Of a DNA stretch of 64,000 bases, positions 60,905 to 64,000 are shown one piece after another. Source of the stretch: Diatrype stigma. Lineage: Eukaryota > Ascomycota > Sordariomycetes > Xylariales > Diatrypaceae. Location of the stretch: positions 1-64,000 of the forward strand of contig JAKJXP020000050.1 of assembly GCA_022225965.2 (NCBI GenBank). Reading direction: 5' to 3'. The notes under the pieces were generated by a model, which saw nothing but the letters and a program-made list of their open reading frames with translations, was not told where the DNA came from and ran no database searches. Position numbers and translations under genes: made by a program. Numbering within the stretch: position 1 is the first letter of the stretch; every line of letters begins with the position of its first letter.

Positions 60905-63556
60905 ATGACACAGTGGTTACCTGATTGGGTACCGCCCTGGGCGGTCGGGATTGGCAGCGAGGACCGCTCCCGGAACGACGTGATCGAGGGGGAACCACCC
61001 TCGATCTCGCACCTCCGGTCGCCAGGTCAGCAGCTCAACCCCGATAAGGGTTCCGTCTTCTCGGGACCTCCGCCCCCCATTTACAGACTCGACACCGCGC
61101 CCGCTCCAGATCCAGATGATGCCCCGGTGAGGAAAGAAAGGACCGTCTCCGTAACTCCGAACCAGGATAGGACGGTCCACAGGAAGCTGCAGGGTATCCA
61201 TTTATTTGTAAGCCTCCCAAGAATATGCAGGGGATACTCAGGGGCTATTAGGGGGCTATTCAGGGGCCATTCAGGGGACCAAGCTAACTTGTAGCTAAGA
61301 TGATCACGATCAATGCCACACTTGGTTCTGGGCTCTACTGGCGCGGCGGTATGATCCTGCAGCTTGGCGGTCCCTTGGCCGTCTTGCTCTCATTCCTTCT
61401 CATCGGCGTGCTAGCATGGGCTGTCATGCAATGCATCACGGAGATGCTGTGCATCTGGCCCATACCCGGGGCTCTATCTGTGTACGTCAGTGAGTTTGTG
61501 GACGTAGAACTAGGCATCGCTGTTGGCATCGCATACTGGTATGTGCCCTAGATCACCCTAGAAAATTTCATGCTCACATAGTTGTCAGGTTCACTTACGC
61601 GGTCTCTTTCGCGGCTCTTATCGCTACGTCAGCAGCGGAGGTACATTATTGGAAGGATAAACCCGCAGTAGATGGAGCAGTGAGTATGTCACCCCCGAAT
61701 CTGGTTCTATCGGATAATGCAGATTTCTGTTAGGACTGCGAGCTCATGAGTCTACTTCGTATATACTGCAGTGTATCCGTTTCATACTCATGATTGGGTA
61801 TCAGGCAATCGCTGACCAGACCGCTGATAGTGTTCTGTCTTATACCACTTGGGCTGGTCGTAATCAATTCATTTGATATCAAAGTAAGCATTCTCGTCAA
61901 AATACTCCTGGGGAAAGATGATAGTTCGCTAAAGCTTCTCAAGACGTATGGTTATATTGAAGTAGTTGCCGGAACGATCAAGATAACCCTCTTGTTCGTC
62001 ATAATATTTGTACTCATAGCTATTAGTTTCGGGGGTAAGCTCGATAGCCATATTGTTACGTATAGATCCGTTGATTAACCATACCTAGTCAGCAAAACGG
62101 GCGGCGGTAACGTACAATGTAAGTAACACTATTGATATCAGGACTTTTCGGAGCAGGATTTAACCGTGGCAGACTGGACAAACCTCACCAGCAAGGAAAA
62201 CTTCGACACCGGGGCTGCAACGAACTGGGGAGCTGCTTTGTTGTAAGTGTGATTGAGCTAGGATCCCTTTGCCTGTGTGGTCTAACGACTTCAGAATGTC
62301 CATGTCGACCGCTGCGTGGTCGTACGTCGGCATAGAGATAGTCGCCGCCACTGCCATGGAAGTGAGGTGGCCTAAATCAGATGAACGGAGGAAGTCGAAT
62401 ATACCACAGCGGTCAGAGCTCTCGTCGCTGATAGGAAAGACGGTCAAGTTCTCTGCCATCTGGATCTCCGTGCTTGCCACTCTCACCTACACCTTGAGCG
62501 GGGTCTTGATGACCTTTAACATAGAGCGTACAGACTGCCATCTGCGGCAGTTTAGCTGGGCGCAGGACACGACGTGTTCCAAAAATACCACGTCGTCGGG
62601 CTTTGTCGCCATCGCCGAGATGTCCAAGATCCCCGGTCTCGCCCACGCCTTCAACTCCTTCTTGCTCTACACAGCCCTCACCTGCGCCATGACCAACTTG
62701 TACGTCGCATCAAGAACCCTGTTCGGTCTCACCAGCCGGTTGGATGATGGTCCAGGTCAGCCCTGGCATTTGCGCATATTGGCCTGGTTCGGGAAGACGA
62801 ACAAGCGTAGAGTACCAGTGCGTGCTATGATCATCTCCGCTCTGGCATTCAGCTGGGTACCATTTCTTAAACTAGGAGATGGGAAGGCCGGGGAGCCGAA
62901 TAACAGCATCGAGAGCGTAGGTCACTCTGCTTAGAAAGAAACAATGATCGTGTGCTGACGCTGGATAGTTCATCGATGTCCTCCCCAGCATGGGGTCAAA
63001 CGGCGTTATCATTGTCTGGGCATGTGAATGTGTCGCGTTCCTTAGGTTTTATCATTGGTAGGTTTCCAAGGGAAAGGAAAGGAGAGGAATACGCGGAACC
63101 GAGTATCCGATCGTTCGAGGCTAACCCAGACTGCTCTGTCAGCATTGAAAGGCACCGAGACTATCTCCAGGACCAGAGAATACCGCAAGTTCGACGTTGG
63201 GTTTATAGTGACAATGACTACCCCTATAGGAGTCATCTCCAGCCTTTCACGGCCTACGTGGCCCTCCTAGCTTGCATATTTCTGCTGGTATGCTGCAACG
63301 GGGCGTTTCTATGGAATGGCTATCATCTTGAGCCGCTCCTCTCATCGTACCTAACAGTAAGTCTCTTCCATGCTGCACTTCGCTTTCTAGCGTATATACT
63401 GACGGGAAACCTTCTTAGCTGCTTGTATTTTTCGGGTTGTGGATCTCGCTGAAGCTCGTTCGCGGTGCCAAATGGGCTTTAGTTGACCTTTCCAAGGCTG
63501 ACAGGGTCGTCACTAAGATCCGGAATCTGCACGATATCCGGCAGGGTGCGAGATAG
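60905..63556 (+). CDS. Amino-acid permease (APC superfamily, YAT-type)
   Basis: Exons I can place are 60905-61207, 61300-61538, 61589 to about 61690, one from about 61810 to 61883, one from 61937 to about 62034, a piece ending 62242, 62295-62916, 62969-63057, 63143-63356 and 63419-63556. The N-terminus is hydrophilic, then RKLQGIHLF leads to LGSGLYWRGGMILQLGGPLA, the conserved helix-1 substrate/unwound region. Further helices include YAVSFAALIATSAAEVHYW, YGYIEVVAGTIKITLLFVII, STAAWSYVGIEIVAATAMEV and SNGVIIVWACECVAFLRFYH. It ends DIRQGAR. It imports amino acids at the plasma membrane. The junction near 61690-61810 could not be resolved in frame and the one near 62035-62170 has alternatives, so a frameshifted allele is possible. 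Confidence 0.8.
61228..61280 (+). repeat. 11-bp G-rich tandem repeat inside permease intron 1
   Basis: About 4.8 copies of a unit close to CAGGGGCTATT fill most of the 92-bp intron 61208-61299. Each copy has four or five consecutive G, so the transcript strand has five G-runs spaced 6-7 nt apart. The donor GTAAGC and a CTAAC branch site flank it. Confidence 0.85.
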
Positions 63557-64000
63557 CCAGCTGGATCAATAGAAGCTCGATTGACATACATCATGACAGA
63601 GTCCATTCCCCGTGATCTTGAAGACCTATACACGACGATGATGGGACTTTCGCATGTCGAACTCATGTATCACGCATGATATAATCCCCATAAGGACTTA
63701 TCGGATTGCGCAGGATTCTTCGCCACCTAACACGTAAGATGGGAGGAACGGTAGAGATATCATCCATGGTCAGCAACTCGAGTTCAGGACTAGTCGTAGC
63801 TAGATCATTGCTGTAGATACCAGAGAAAAGGCATCCCTCCCAGTTGCGGTATACTGTCATATATCCCGTTGGTCGCGCTCACATACTGGGTACTATTAGC
63901 ATTCTTGACACTTGATTGTGACATGGGTTCTCTACATTGCATTACGACTTGTAGGACCAACACATAACTGCATACCAACCGAATGTATGTCATCGTCACG
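63557..64000. other. Sequence downstream of permease
   Basis: Only short chance frames are seen up to the end of the window. It presumably holds the permease 3' UTR. Confidence 0.4.

Overview
This window looks like nuclear DNA of a filamentous ascomycete (Pezizomycotina, most likely Sordariomycetes). The genes have short introns (about 50-130 bp) with GTAAGT-type donors and CTAAC/CTGAC-type branch sites. GC-rich genes alternate with two AT-rich blocks that carry repeat-induced point mutation (RIP). Several protein families are typical of this group: Dal5-like and DHA1 MFS transporters, GH43 and GH92 secreted glycosidases, a kinase/beta-propeller protein and a CorA-like membrane protein. The sequence appears to be a short-read draft: it opens with 90 C residues, and a G-run, 10 N and a C-run mark a contig join at 53964-54105.

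Layout. 0.9-4.7 kb: an MFS anion/allantoate-type permease, then the CCA-adding tRNA nucleotidyltransferase. 4.86-12.5 kb: an AT-rich block made of a small element with 35-bp terminal inverted repeats, into which a 7-kb Ty3/Gypsy LTR retrotransposon appears to have inserted; both are degenerated by RIP. 12.5-16.7 kb: largely gene-free, with one possible two-exon orphan. 16.7-23.9 kb: secreted GH43, an intracellular metal-dependent amidohydrolase, and secreted GH92 alpha-mannosidase with nine exons. 24.5-25.3 kb: a BTB-like protein. 26.15-33.2 kb: a RIP-degenerated Ty1/Copia element with matching 154-bp LTRs and a perfect 5-bp target duplication. 33.7-34.0 kb: a short, probably truncated BTB gene.

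34.9-52 kb is a core housekeeping stretch: DEAD-box helicase Dbp7 (60S ribosome assembly), TRAPP subunit Trs85 (autophagy/ER-Golgi traffic), a small secreted Ser/Thr-tailed protein, cytosolic aspartate aminotransferase, ER syntaxin Ufe1, and a DHA1-type multidrug/polyamine MFS transporter. 52.5-63.6 kb is accessory again: a large protein kinase fused to a beta-propeller-like region and broken by the assembly gap, a CorA-like two-helix membrane protein, and an amino-acid permease in at least eight exons, one intron of which holds a G-rich 11-bp tandem repeat.

Functionally, GH43 and GH92 (extracellular glycan trimming) lie near transporters and an amidohydrolase, as expected of a saprotroph or plant-associated fungus. 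Trs85 and Ufe1 both serve ER-Golgi membrane traffic. I found no CRISPR array, rRNA or convincing tRNA. No previously unknown defence or mobile system stands out; the most unusual items are the nested RIPed transposons, the kinase/propeller gene, the 15-nt GH92 exon and the repeat-bearing permease intron.
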